Counted from the stretch's first letter, positions 7,684-16,422 are shown. The stretch is 19,637 nucleotides of DNA from Bacteroidota bacterium (GCA_023392945.1 JAEWNB010000067.1:1-19637), one strand, 5' to 3'. Notes: generated by a model not told the origin, from the sequence alone. Numbers and translations: made by a program.

Positions 7684-8406
7684 ATGAAACACCTAAAATA
7701 TTCGGTTATTTCACTATTTCTTCTTTTATGCACTATAACTTCCTTTTCTCAGACTTCTCCTTTTGGAGTTCCGAATTTATTAAAATATGACAATCAGCGA
7801 TTTCATTTTGGATTTTCTATCGGATACAATCAATTTGATTTCACTATTAAGTCAAAAGCAGATCTATCAGGATATGATTCCTTGATGGTCATTAATACTT
7901 CTTCTCTTAGTGGTTTTAATCTTGGCATTGTCACCAATCTAAGACTCGGTAAATATTTTGATTTACGTTTAATCCCCGGGCTTGCTTTTGGAGACAGAAT
8001 TGTTAATTACACAATCAAATACAATAACTCAACTAGTCTTGTTACCAAGAAAAACATAGAATCCGTCTACTTAAACATCCCATTATTAATAAAATTCAAA
8101 TCATCAAGGATGCATAATGTAAGGGTATATGTTATTGCCGGTGCGCAGTACAGTCTTGACTTAATTTCTGCGGCAAAAAAAGAGGAGACGCATTCCGATG
8201 AGATTTTTCTAAAATTGTATCCCAATGATTTTCAAGGGCAAGTGGGGGCAGGATTAGATTTTTACTGTACTTATTTCAAATTTACCACCGAGTTTAAAAT
8301 GTCTTTTGGATTTGTTAATCTGTTAAAGTACGAAAATAACATGTACGCATCTAGTGTATCTTCTTTAAAATCAAAAATATTAGAAATATCATTCCTTTTT
8401 GAATAA
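7684..8406 (+). CDS. porT: PorT family outer-membrane beta-barrel protein (type IX secretion)
   Basis: A protein of 240 residues from this start. MKHLKYSVISLFLLLCTITS followed by FSQ is a clean signal peptide; an upstream in-frame ATG at 7666 would add six residues to its front and cannot be ruled out. The mature part has features I associate with PorT: an N-terminal NLLKYDNQRFHFGFSIGYNQ, the FNLGIVTNLRLGKYFDLRLIPG segment, then an IESVYLNIPLLIKFKSSRMHN-like strand pair. The last residues (LEISFLFE) end in a beta-barrel-like pattern. PorT is an essential part of the type IX secretion system in Porphyromonas and gliding flavobacteria, probably in the outer membrane. No other por/gld genes are in the window, which is normal because porT often lies apart from them. 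It sits between the heptose kinase and glyS, 5 bp before glyS. A general porin-family OMP_b-brl_2 protein is the alternative. Confidence 0.87.
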   Translation: MKHLKYSVISLFLLLCTITSFSQTSPFGVPNLLKYDNQRFHFGFSIGYNQFDFTIKSKADLSGYDSLMVINTSSLSGFNLGIVTNLRLGKYFDLRLIPGLAFGDRIVNYTIKYNNSTSLVTKKNIESVYLNIPLLIKFKSSRMHNVRVYVIAGAQYSLDLISAAKKEETHSDEIFLKLYPNDFQGQVGAGLDFYCTYFKFTTEFKMSFGFVNLLKYENNMYASSVSSLKSKILEISFLFE

Positions 8407-8411
8407 ATAAA

Positions 8412-9926
8412 ATGGCAAACAACGAAGAACTTTTCAAAAAAATCATCTCTCACTCGAAGGAATATGGTTTTATTTTCCCCTCCAGTGAAATTTATGACGG
8501 ATTAAGCGCAGTTTATGATTACGCTCAAAACGGCGTTGAATTAAAAAACAACATCAAAAATTACTGGTGGAAATCAATGGTTCAATTTCATGAAAACATT
8601 GTCGGTATTGACAGTGCAATCTTCATGCATCCCACAATTTGGAAAGCATCCGGCCATGTTGACGCATTCAATGATCCGCTCATTGACAATAAAGACTCTA
8701 AAAAACGATACAGGGCAGATGTACTCATTGAAGATTATATTCAAAAAATTGAGGATAAAATTTCAAAAGAAGTAGAAAAAGCAAAAAAACGTTTTGACAA
8801 CTTTGATGAAACTCTTTTTCTTCAAACAAATCAAAGAGTAGTTGAATATCAGGAAAAGAAAAAGAAAATTTTGGAAAGATTTTCTGAATTAATGAATAAC
8901 AATGACTTACAAGGGCTTAAGGCATTGATTGAAGAATTGGAAATAGTGTGTCCTGTATCCGGCACCAAAAACTGGACAGAAGTACGCCAGTTCAATTTAA
9001 TGTTTTCTACTCAAATCGGGTCGCTTTCTGAAGGCACTGATACCATATACTTGAGACCGGAAACAGCACAGGGTATTTTTGTCAATTTTATCAATATTTA
9101 CAAAACAGGAAGGATGAAAATACCTTTTGGGATTGCTCAGATTGGGAAAGCTTTCCGAAATGAGATTGTTGCCCGTCAGTTCATTTTCAGAATGAGAGAA
9201 TTTGAACAAATGGAGATGCAGTTTTTTGTTAAACCGGGAGAAGAACTTAATTGGTTTAACTATTGGAAAGAAGAGAGGATGAAATGGCATCTTTCATTAG
9301 GAATCCCTGCCGAGAGCTACCGTTTTCATGATCATGAAAAATTAGCCCATTATGCAAATGCTGCGTCAGATATTGAATTTAATTTTCCATTTGGATTTAA
9401 GGAACTCGAAGGTATTCATTCACGAACTGATTACGATTTAAAACAACATGAACAATATTCAGGTAAGAAATTGCGTTATTATGATCCGGAAACTAATGAT
9501 AGCTATATTCCTTATGTTATTGAGACCTCAATAGGTGTTGACAGAATGTTTTTGGCTGTACTAAGTAACGCCTACGATGAAGAGGTATTGGAAGATGGAT
9601 CAACGCGGACTGTTTTAAGATTTCCGGCTCAACTTGCTCCTAATAAAGTTGCTGTATTGCCTTTGGTGAAAAAAGACGGTCTTTCTGAAAAAGCTAGGGA
9701 AATCATGGATGTATTGAAATTTGAGATGCCATGTCAATATGATGATAAAGATGCCATTGGGCGTCGTTATCGTCGTCAAGATGCCATTGGCACTCCTTTT
9801 TGCGTAACTGTTGACAATCAAACCATTCAGGATAATAGTGTTACTATCAGAGAGAGAGATTCTATGCTACAATACCGTATTTCAATTGATAACTTGGTAG
9901 CCGAATTTAAAAATAAATTAAAATGA
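8412..9926 (+). CDS. glyS: glycyl-tRNA synthetase (dimeric alpha2 type)
   Basis: A 504-residue class II synthetase that charges tRNA-Gly with glycine using ATP. It is the single-chain homodimeric form, not the split GlyQ/GlyS tetramer. Motif 1 region: GVELKNNIKNYWWKSMV (41-57), then GIDSAIFMHPTIWKASGHV (65-83). A lysine/glutamate-rich helical insertion at about 110-180 has coiled-coil character. YLRPETAQGIFVNF (213-226), motif 2 AFRNEIVARQFIFRMREFEQ (247-266) and motif 3 SIGVDRMFLAVL (373-384) are intact. The anticodon-binding domain occupies about 405-504, with LAPNKVAVLPL near its start. Near the end the protein has RRQDAIGTPF; I expect Glu rather than Ala after QD in most relatives, a minor change. 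The start lies 5 bp after porT and the stop overlaps the next start by 4 bp, so translation is probably coupled to the GWxTD gene. Confidence 0.97.
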   Translation: MANNEELFKKIISHSKEYGFIFPSSEIYDGLSAVYDYAQNGVELKNNIKNYWWKSMVQFHENIVGIDSAIFMHPTIWKASGHVDAFNDPLIDNKDSKKRYRADVLIEDYIQKIEDKISKEVEKAKKRFDNFDETLFLQTNQRVVEYQEKKKKILERFSELMNNNDLQGLKALIEELEIVCPVSGTKNWTEVRQFNLMFSTQIGSLSEGTDTIYLRPETAQGIFVNFINIYKTGRMKIPFGIAQIGKAFRNEIVARQFIFRMREFEQMEMQFFVKPGEELNWFNYWKEERMKWHLSLGIPAESYRFHDHEKLAHYANAASDIEFNFPFGFKELEGIHSRTDYDLKQHEQYSGKKLRYYDPETNDSYIPYVIETSIGVDRMFLAVLSNAYDEEVLEDGSTRTVLRFPAQLAPNKVAVLPLVKKDGLSEKAREIMDVLKFEMPCQYDDKDAIGRRYRRQDAIGTPFCVTVDNQTIQDNSVTIRERDSMLQYRISIDNLVAEFKNKLK

Positions 9927-11389
9927 AAAAATTATTATTATTTGTAATCATTTTCCCTTTATTTAATTCATTGTCAGCTCAAAATCTTAGAACTTTTATC
10001 AACTACAATACTTTCTGTACAGACAAACTCGAGCCTTATGTTGAGTTAACTTTTTTAATAAGTGGAAAATCTGTTAATTATGTGTTGAATGAGAATCAGA
10101 AATTTCAGGCCGAAGTTGAAATCAAGGTCGAATTTCAAAAAGATGATTCTGTTGTCAACAAGCTTCACTACATCATTTTAAGTGATGAATATCAGGATAC
10201 AATCCTAACTAATAAGCAAAATTTTATTGACATTCAGAATGTCAAATTACCCAATGGAAAATATTTTTTGAATTTTGAGATCAAGGATCTTCATAACCCA
10301 GAAAATCCTGTCAAATACATTGACAATCTTGAAGTATATTTTCCCGAGAATAAAGTTTCCTCATCAGGTATTCAGCTCTTAAAAGAGATTAAACCGGCGA
10401 ATGAGAATGATTTTTTTGTAAAATATGGGTATTCAATGCCTCCACTTTATGATAGTTATATTCCGGAGAGGATGGAAATTTTGCCTTATATGACAGAAAT
10501 TTACAATACTGACAAAATTCTCGGCGAGAACACTCCATTTTTGGTAAAAAGCTATATTGAAAATTTTGGAAATCAATATAATTATTTCACTCCCGTATCT
10601 GTATTCAATGAATTTAAGAGTGCTCCCATAACTGTTTTTGTTAATCAACTAGATATTAAGTCACTTCCCAGCGGAAACTATATTTTGGTTGTTGAGCTGA
10701 TGACTTCTGATTCTACAGTACTTACTTATCAATCCATATTTTTCCAGAGGAGTAATCCAAAAATTCAGTTAGAGATTTCGAATTTTGACAATGTTGATAT
10801 CAGCAATTCTTTTGTTAGCAAAATTACAGATCCAAAAATTTTACAGGAATATGTATCTTGTTTATATCCTATCGGAAACCGAATGGAACAGGAGTTTTTT
10901 AATACCAGGGTAAAAGCAATACCTTTTGAAAACCTACAAAACTTCTTTTATGCTTTTTGGATGAAACGGAATCCTTCCGATCCAGAAGGCGCATGGCTTG
11001 AATATTACAACAAAGTAAAATATGTTCAAACCACTTATGGGAGTAAAATAGTCAAAGGATATCGTACTGACCGAGGAAGGGTATATTTACAATATGGTCC
11101 TCCGACAAATATCACTGAATCACCCTATAACCCCACGACCTATCCTTACGAAATATGGCATTACTATTATGTAGATGATCAGTCAAATGTCAAATTTATC
11201 TTCTATAACAGAGATTTAGTATCCAATGATTATGAATTACTTCATTCTGATAAAACGGGAGAAATCCATGACCCCGCTTGGCAGATGAAGCTCATGAAAC
11301 AACGTCATGATGCCACTAGTGATCCTTATCAAAAGAAGCCCGATGATTTTTGGGGAAACGACATGGATGACAACTGGAGAAATCCCTAA
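9923..11389 (+). CDS. GWxTD domain-containing exported protein
   Basis: A 488-residue protein with a signal peptide at residues 1-20 (LPLF-type hydrophobic core ending LSAQ). The middle (about 25-280) is rich in beta-strand patterns with no enzyme motif I recognise. The C-terminal GWxTD domain covers about 340-450. It has FYAFWMKRNPSDPEGAW (342-358), EYYNKVKYVQTTYGSK (360-375), then GYRTDRGRVYLQYGPP (379-394) and EIWHYYYV. The signature Trp is Tyr here (GYRTD). My impression, unverified, is that this form is common in Bacteroidota members. GWxTD proteins are known by conservation only; no biochemical role is established. The start ATG overlaps the glyS stop (ATGA), and a sugar transferase gene follows after 35 bp. 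Likely periplasmic or surface-exposed. Confidence 0.9.
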   Translation: MKKLLLFVIIFPLFNSLSAQNLRTFINYNTFCTDKLEPYVELTFLISGKSVNYVLNENQKFQAEVEIKVEFQKDDSVVNKLHYIILSDEYQDTILTNKQNFIDIQNVKLPNGKYFLNFEIKDLHNPENPVKYIDNLEVYFPENKVSSSGIQLLKEIKPANENDFFVKYGYSMPPLYDSYIPERMEILPYMTEIYNTDKILGENTPFLVKSYIENFGNQYNYFTPVSVFNEFKSAPITVFVNQLDIKSLPSGNYILVVELMTSDSTVLTYQSIFFQRSNPKIQLEISNFDNVDISNSFVSKITDPKILQEYVSCLYPIGNRMEQEFFNTRVKAIPFENLQNFFYAFWMKRNPSDPEGAWLEYYNKVKYVQTTYGSKIVKGYRTDRGRVYLQYGPPTNITESPYNPTTYPYEIWHYYYVDDQSNVKFIFYNRDLVSNDYELLHSDKTGEIHDPAWQMKLMKQRHDATSDPYQKKPDDFWGNDMDDNWRNP

Positions 11390-11424
11390 AATTACTCATA
11401 ATACTTTTATAATTTGATAAATAA

Positions 11425-12018
11425 ATGAAAAGGATATTAGATATTGTTTTTTCTACATCCGCCATAATTTTCTTTTCCCCGCTCCTACTTCTAATATCTT
11501 TTTTGATTGTTATTGATTCAAAAGGAGGAGTTATCTATTACCAAACAAGAGTTGGTAAAAATAATACGGATTTTAATTTGCTAAAATTCAGGACCATGAA
11601 AATCAATGCTGACAATCATGGTTTACTTACATTAGGAAACCGAGATCCAAGAATTACCCGTGTAGGATATTATCTCCGAAAAACAAAAATTGACGAATTT
11701 CCACAATTAATTAACATTATTAAAGGGGATATGAGTATTGTCGGACCACGGCCTGAAGTTCGGAAATATGTTAACATGTATAATGATGCACAAAAAAAGG
11801 CTTTATCTGTAAGACCCGGACTGACTGATTATGCTTCATTGGCCTATATAAATGAAAGTGAAATACTTTCAACAACAAATGATCCTGAAACAGTTTACAT
11901 TACAAAAATAATGCCTCATAAGCTTGAGCTAAATCTTCACTACATCCAGAACCAAAATCTTATAGAGGATTTTAAAATTATTTTTAAGACCATATATCTT
12001 TTATTGAAAAGGAGATAA
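11425..12018 (+). CDS. bacterial sugar transferase (phosphoglycosyl transferase, WcaJ/PglC type)
   Basis: A 197-residue monotopic phosphoglycosyl transferase. These enzymes transfer a sugar 1-phosphate from a nucleotide sugar to undecaprenyl phosphate, starting a surface glycan or O-antigen repeat on the inner face of the cytoplasmic membrane. Visible features are an N-terminal KRILDIVFS start with a membrane-inserted hydrophobic helix at about 3-28, YYQTRVGKN, the KFRTMK motif (about 54-59), KTKIDEFPQLINIIKGDMSI with the catalytic Asp-Glu pair, VGPRPE, and SVRPGLTDYASL. The length fits the catalytic core alone, without the extra membrane region of WcaJ-type proteins. No other glycosyltransferases, Wzx or Wzy are adjacent, so it is not in a classic polysaccharide locus. 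It is the last gene of the plus-strand cluster. The sugar substrate cannot be deduced. Confidence 0.95.
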   Translation: MKRILDIVFSTSAIIFFSPLLLLISFLIVIDSKGGVIYYQTRVGKNNTDFNLLKFRTMKINADNHGLLTLGNRDPRITRVGYYLRKTKIDEFPQLINIIKGDMSIVGPRPEVRKYVNMYNDAQKKALSVRPGLTDYASLAYINESEILSTTNDPETVYITKIMPHKLELNLHYIQNQNLIEDFKIIFKTIYLLLKRR

Positions 12019-12069
12019 CAAATTTTGTTTTTTTCTAATTTTAGATTTTCCTGAATGGCAAAATAATAT

Positions 12070-12077
12070 TATCTTTG
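12070..12077 (+). promoter_or_regulatory. Bacteroidota -7 box for dnaE; decides the dnaE start
   Basis: TATCTTTG is an exact TAnnTTTG match, 42 nt before the ATG at 12120. An in-frame ATG at 12075 lies inside this box, so a transcript started from it would not contain that codon. This supports 12120 as the true dnaE start. Confidence 0.6.
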
Positions 12078-12119
12078 TCATCAGTAAAATTACTATTTTC
12101 ATACAATAAATTCTTAATT

Positions 12120-15100
12120 ATGAGTGAGTTTACACACTTCCACGTACACACTGAATATTCAATATTAGATGGTTTAGCAAAAATACCCGAATTAATAAAG
12201 AAATCATATGATGACGGCATGCGTGCCATGGCAATAACTGATCATGGCAATATGTTTGGAGTATTTTCATTTGTAAAAGAGGTATCAAAATTTAATTCTA
12301 AATTACCGGCAGAGGCGGAACCTTTTAAGGCAATAATAGGGTGTGAGATATATGTTGCCCGGAAAAGCCGATTTAGTAAAAACAGCAAAGAAGACCGAAG
12401 CGGCCATCATCTCATTCTCCTTGCAAAAAACATGAAAGGCTATACAAATCTCTCAAAACTATCATCTTATGCTTATAGTGAGGGGTTATACTATACCCCA
12501 CGTGTTGACAAAGAGTTGCTGAGACAATATTCCGAAGGCATTATTGCATGTTCAGCCTGTCTGGGAGGAGAATTAGCTCAGGTGATCATGCAGAACAATC
12601 ATTCCTCTCACCAAGGAGAAATTCAGGGGCAATTACAATTGACAGAAGCAAGTAAAATAGTCGAAGAATTTAAGTCAATATTTGGGGATGATTATTATTT
12701 AGAATTGCAAAGAAACGGCCATTCAGAACAATACCTCGTAAACGAAGCTCTTATAAACCTTTCATCCATTCATAATGTGAAATGTATTGCAACGAATGAT
12801 GTACATTTTGTAAACCAAGAAGACTACGAAGCTCATAAAATGTTGATATGTATTAACACAAGAAGGAACTTCTATTCTTCTGAAGGAGCCATGCAGGATG
12901 AAGATGCAGACAACGGATTTGCTTATTCCGGTCAGGAATATTTGAGAACAACATCTGAGATGAAAGATCTATTTGCTGATTATCCGGATGCAATTACAAA
13001 CACTCAGGAATTGGCTTCAAAAATTGAATCTATAAAAATCAATAGACCTGTTGAGTTGCCACAATTTGAAGTTCCATCAGAATATGAAGATGAGATCTCC
13101 TATTTATCCTACTTAACCTGGGAGGGTGCCAAAAAGAGATATTCAGAAATCACAGAGGAAATTACGGAACGTATTGAATTTGAAATTAATGTAGTAAAGA
13201 CAATGGGATTTCCAGGTTATTTCCTTATTGTATGGGATTTGATTAATGCAGGAAAGCAAATGGGCGTGCGTTTCGGTCCGGGGCGAGGTTCTGCTGCCGG
13301 CTCCATACTATGTTATTGTATTGGAATCACTAATATTGATCCTATTAAATATGGGCTACTTTTCGAACGGTTTTTAAATCCGGACCGAATTTCTATGCCG
13401 GATATTGATATTGACATTGAAGATTCAGGCAGGGATAAAGTACTCCAATATGTTATTGACAAATATGGAATTGAAAAAGTAGCTCAAATTGTGACTTTTA
13501 ATACTATGGCAGCCAAGTCTTCCATTCGCGATTGTGCCAGGGTTTTAAATTTAAGTTTGGATGAGTCTGACAAACTTGCCAAATTGGTTCCCACAAAATT
13601 ACCTTCAAAGAAAAATAATCAATCTGACAAAAACAAAAACAATGCCAATGAAGATGCCGAAAAAATAGTTGTCGATTCGGGGGAATCTGGACTTGTCACT
13701 ATAGAAAAAGCAATCAAGTTAGTTCCTGAATTACACAATGCACTTACAAAAGGCAGCGATTTGGTAAAAAAAACCTTGCAGTTTGCTCAGCAACTTGAAG
13801 GTACTGTCCGCAGCAATGGAGTTCATGCCTGCGGAGTTATCATCGGCAGGGACAACTTATATAATTTAATACCCCTTCATACATCAAAAACCACTAATAC
13901 TCTTGTTACACAATACGAAGGGATTTTTGTGGAAGAAGCCGGCCTGCTGAAAATGGACTTCTTAGGACTTAAGACTTTAAATATCATCAGCTCTACTCTT
14001 GAAAATATAAAAAAAAGACATGGCATTGACATTGATATTGACAATATACCGCTCAATGATTCAAAAACATATCAAATATTTAGCACAGGAGACACTACCG
14101 CAGTTTTTCAGTTTGAAAGTGAAGGAATGAGAAAATCTCTTCAGGACCTAAAACCCGAGAATATTGAGGATATCATTGCAATGGTTTCTCTTTATCGTCC
14201 CGGTCCCATGGATAAAATACCAATTTATATCAACCGTAAGCATGGAAAAGAAAAAATAAAATATACCATTCCTGCAATGAGTAAATATCTTGATGAGACA
14301 TACGGGATAACGGTCTATCAGGAACAGGTCATGTTAATATCCAGGCAATTAGCAAATTTTACGAGAGGACAATCGGATCATTTGAGAAAAGCAATGGGAA
14401 AGAAGAAAGAGAAGGAAATGAATGAACTGGAAGAACATTTTTACAAGGGGGGAATGGCAAATGGTCACAATGTTGAGTTTCTGAAAGAGATTTGGAGTGA
14501 TTGGAAGAAATTTGCAGAATATGCTTTTAATAAGTCTCATGCCACCTGCTACGCTTTTGTGGCTTATCAAACTGCTTATCTTAAAGCTAATTATCCCGCA
14601 GAATTTATGGCTGCAAATCTCACAAACAATCTTGACAATCTTGAGAAAGTAACTTCGTTAATTGAAGATACTAACAGAATGGGGATTAAGATTCTTAATC
14701 CTGACATTAATGAATCTGAACTCACCTTTACTGTCAACAAAAAAGGGAATATTCGCTTTGGGTTAGGGGCATTAAAAGGGGTGGGATCATCCGCTGTTGA
14801 GTCGATTATTGAAGAGCGAGAGAAAAACGGAAATTTTGTCAATATTTTCGACTTTATCAAAAGAATAAATTTGAGAAATTGTAATAAACGTGCTCTTGAA
14901 TCATTGGCATATGCGGGTGCTTTTGATGGTTTTAAAGAAATGCACAGAGCTCAGTTTTTTCATGATGATGGTGATGGACATTCCTTTTTGGAAAAAATAA
15001 TCACTTATGGAAATAAAGCCCAGTCAAGTATTAATCATGCCCAATTTACCATTTTCGACGAGGCTCCCGAATTATCAAATATTTGCGACCCTGTTATTCC

Positions 15101-15785
15101 GGAATGTACCCCCTGGAATCCCATCGTACAACTCAAGCATGAAAAGGAAATTGCAGGATTTTATATATCAGGTCATCCACTTGACAGTTATAAAACAATT
15201 ATTGACAACTATTCAAATTCAACTTTAGAAGATCTGAAAGATCCCGGTAATTATAAAAAATATATTGGGAAAAACATATATTTTGTTGCTATGGTTACTG
15301 AATCACAGCAATCAATAACCAAAAACAATAAAGAATACGGCAAAATAACGATTGAAGACCATTACAACTCCTTTCAATGGATGTTGTTCGGAGAATCCTA
15401 TTCCAAATACAAGCATCTATTCGAACCAGGGAAACAATTATTTTTCAAAGCAAAGGTAAAAGAGAGATATTATGGAGGTGATATACAGGGAGAAAAGCAA
15501 TACGAGCTCTCTCCTGTCGAGATCTTTTATCTTCAGGATGCTTATGATAAATTATGCAAACAAGTAATTCTGACCATCCAAGTAAATAATTTATCACCCA
15601 ATATAGCATTTCTTTTAAAAGAGATAATTGACAAGTCAAAAGGAAAAAAACCTCTTTATATAAGAGTTGTTTCTGATGATAAAGAGTTTCATTTAGATTT
15701 TTTTGCTTCTGAAATAAAAATCAACCCTGAGCACTTTATTAAGAATTTTAATCTTCAGATTCCTAATAAAATTTCATTGGAATAA
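12120..15785 (+). CDS. dnaE: DNA polymerase III subunit alpha
   Basis: The replicative polymerase catalytic subunit, 1221 residues, within the usual range for this phylum. I chose 12120 because the protein then begins MSEFTHFHVHTEYSILDG, the canonical start of the PHP domain, while the 15 residues added by the upstream ATG (12075) have no family counterpart and overlap a promoter box. Order: PHP domain (about 5-280, with HFHVH and TDHGNMFG); palm with RFGPGRGSAAGS (384-395), PDIDID (427-432) and KMDFLGLK (611-618), giving catalytic Asp428/430 and Asp613; then fingers, with KSHATCYAFVAYQTAYLK further on; and an OB-fold region near the C-terminus. A Lys/Asn-rich low-complexity stretch at about 495-512 looks like a flexible insert. 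The gene is separated from the sugar transferase by about 100 bp with its own promoter and is followed by 279 bp of AT-rich spacer. No trxA follows in the window. Confidence 0.97.
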   Translation: MSEFTHFHVHTEYSILDGLAKIPELIKKSYDDGMRAMAITDHGNMFGVFSFVKEVSKFNSKLPAEAEPFKAIIGCEIYVARKSRFSKNSKEDRSGHHLILLAKNMKGYTNLSKLSSYAYSEGLYYTPRVDKELLRQYSEGIIACSACLGGELAQVIMQNNHSSHQGEIQGQLQLTEASKIVEEFKSIFGDDYYLELQRNGHSEQYLVNEALINLSSIHNVKCIATNDVHFVNQEDYEAHKMLICINTRRNFYSSEGAMQDEDADNGFAYSGQEYLRTTSEMKDLFADYPDAITNTQELASKIESIKINRPVELPQFEVPSEYEDEISYLSYLTWEGAKKRYSEITEEITERIEFEINVVKTMGFPGYFLIVWDLINAGKQMGVRFGPGRGSAAGSILCYCIGITNIDPIKYGLLFERFLNPDRISMPDIDIDIEDSGRDKVLQYVIDKYGIEKVAQIVTFNTMAAKSSIRDCARVLNLSLDESDKLAKLVPTKLPSKKNNQSDKNKNNANEDAEKIVVDSGESGLVTIEKAIKLVPELHNALTKGSDLVKKTLQFAQQLEGTVRSNGVHACGVIIGRDNLYNLIPLHTSKTTNTLVTQYEGIFVEEAGLLKMDFLGLKTLNIISSTLENIKKRHGIDIDIDNIPLNDSKTYQIFSTGDTTAVFQFESEGMRKSLQDLKPENIEDIIAMVSLYRPGPMDKIPIYINRKHGKEKIKYTIPAMSKYLDETYGITVYQEQVMLISRQLANFTRGQSDHLRKAMGKKKEKEMNELEEHFYKGGMANGHNVEFLKEIWSDWKKFAEYAFNKSHATCYAFVAYQTAYLKANYPAEFMAANLTNNLDNLEKVTSLIEDTNRMGIKILNPDINESELTFTVNKKGNIRFGLGALKGVGSSAVESIIEEREKNGNFVNIFDFIKRINLRNCNKRALESLAYAGAFDGFKEMHRAQFFHDDGDGHSFLEKIITYGNKAQSSINHAQFTIFDEAPELSNICDPVIPECTPWNPIVQLKHEKEIAGFYISGHPLDSYKTIIDNYSNSTLEDLKDPGNYKKYIGKNIYFVAMVTESQQSITKNNKEYGKITIEDHYNSFQWMLFGESYSKYKHLFEPGKQLFFKAKVKERYYGGDIQGEKQYELSPVEIFYLQDAYDKLCKQVILTIQVNNLSPNIAFLLKEIIDKSKGKKPLYIRVVSDDKEFHLDFFASEIKINPEHFIKNFNLQIPNKISLE

Positions 15786-15949
15786 TGAACTATTTTAATC
15801 ATACTAATAACATTTTCAGTATGGTAAAAAAAAATTATTCAACAAAATATCTTCTTTTTTAATCGATTTATTGAAGATTATAAAGAAAAAAATATTGTCA
15901 TGAACATTCCCATTTTTGATTATTACACTAATATATAGATGATTACAAA

Positions 15950-15965
15950 TGAAAAAGCTTTTTCA
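15950..15965. promoter_or_regulatory. perfect 16-bp palindrome upstream of the RRM gene
   Basis: TGAAAAAGCTTTTTCA is its own reverse complement with no spacer. It lies 65 bp upstream of the RRM -7 box and about 100 bp before the ATG. A dimeric regulator site is one possibility; chance in AT-rich DNA is another. No second copy was noticed in the window. Confidence 0.25.
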
Positions 15966-16029
15966 CAGAATAAAAAATGGATATAAAAAAGAAATAAATC
16001 TTAAAGAAAGCGTATAAACAAAAAAAGAT

Positions 16030-16037
16030 TATCTTTG
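16030..16037 (+). promoter_or_regulatory. Bacteroidota -7 box for the RRM gene
   Basis: TATCTTTG followed by CAGC, an exact TAnnTTTG match, 27 nt before the ATG at 16065. Together with the terminator at 16423-16459 it predicts a single-gene transcript of roughly 410 nt. Confidence 0.6.
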
Positions 16038-16064
16038 CAGCATTATTTTTTAAATTAATTTATA

Positions 16065-16385
16065 ATGAACATTTTTATTGGAAGCTTACCTTTTTCAACT
16101 AAGGAAAGTGAATTAAGAGAATTCTTCGAAGCTTACGGAGAAGTTAGTACAGCAGCCATTATTTCTGACAAATACACTGGCAGAAGTAGAGGTTTTGGAT
16201 TTGTTGAAATGCCTGATTCAAGTGCAGCAAAAAAAGCCATTGAAGAATTAAATGGCAGTCAAGTTGATGGTCGTTCTATCGTAGTGAAAGAAGCTATCGA
16301 AAGAGACGAAAACTCAAGAAGAAGTAGTGACAATGGGAACTACAGACCACGAAGAGATAATGGTTATAATAACAGAAGATCATAA
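16065..16385 (+). CDS. RRM-type RNA-binding protein
   Basis: A 106-residue protein consisting of one RNA recognition motif (residues 1-75) plus a short charged tail. RNP2 is NIFIGSLPF (2-10); RNP1 is RGFGFVEM (42-49), with the aromatic residues that stack on RNA bases. The helix-loop elements ESELREFFEAYGEV and AAKKAIEELNG are typical. The tail (about 79-106) is rich in Arg, Asn, Ser and Gly and probably disordered, adding non-specific RNA affinity. Small RRM proteins of this kind are widespread in Bacteroidota; RbpB of Bacteroides thetaiotaomicron affects polysaccharide-utilisation genes. Whether this protein acts likewise is not known. It has its own promoter and a strong intrinsic terminator, so it is monocistronic and probably well expressed. 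Confidence 0.95.
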   Translation: MNIFIGSLPFSTKESELREFFEAYGEVSTAAIISDKYTGRSRGFGFVEMPDSSAAKKAIEELNGSQVDGRSIVVKEAIERDENSRRSSDNGNYRPRRDNGYNNRRS

Positions 16386-16422
16386 TTAAGTAATTTTCAA
16401 TATTGTTATCATATTTCAATTT

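Larger units (their letters stand above)
15786..16064. other. AT-rich spacer between dnaE and the RRM gene
   Basis: 279 bp with no convincing gene. A 25-codon frame starting at 15785 overlaps the dnaE stop but has no recognisable features. A weak dyad (ATCTTC at 15849-15854, GAAGAT at 15873-15878, 18-nt loop) is not followed by a T-run on the plus strand. The region contains the palindrome at 15950-15965 and the RRM promoter box. No strong dnaE terminator is seen. Confidence 0.6.

Noticed and set aside
6188..12018. Horizontally acquired or defence-island content
   Set aside because: No integrase, transposase, restriction or CRISPR gene is present. All genes are core Bacteroidota families with uniform AT-rich codon use; only the short GC-rich island departs from it.
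15785..15862. 25-codon open frame overlapping the dnaE stop codon
   Set aside because: It starts by chance in the TAATG at the dnaE stop. The product has no hydrophobic, charged or repeated pattern that suggests a real small protein.
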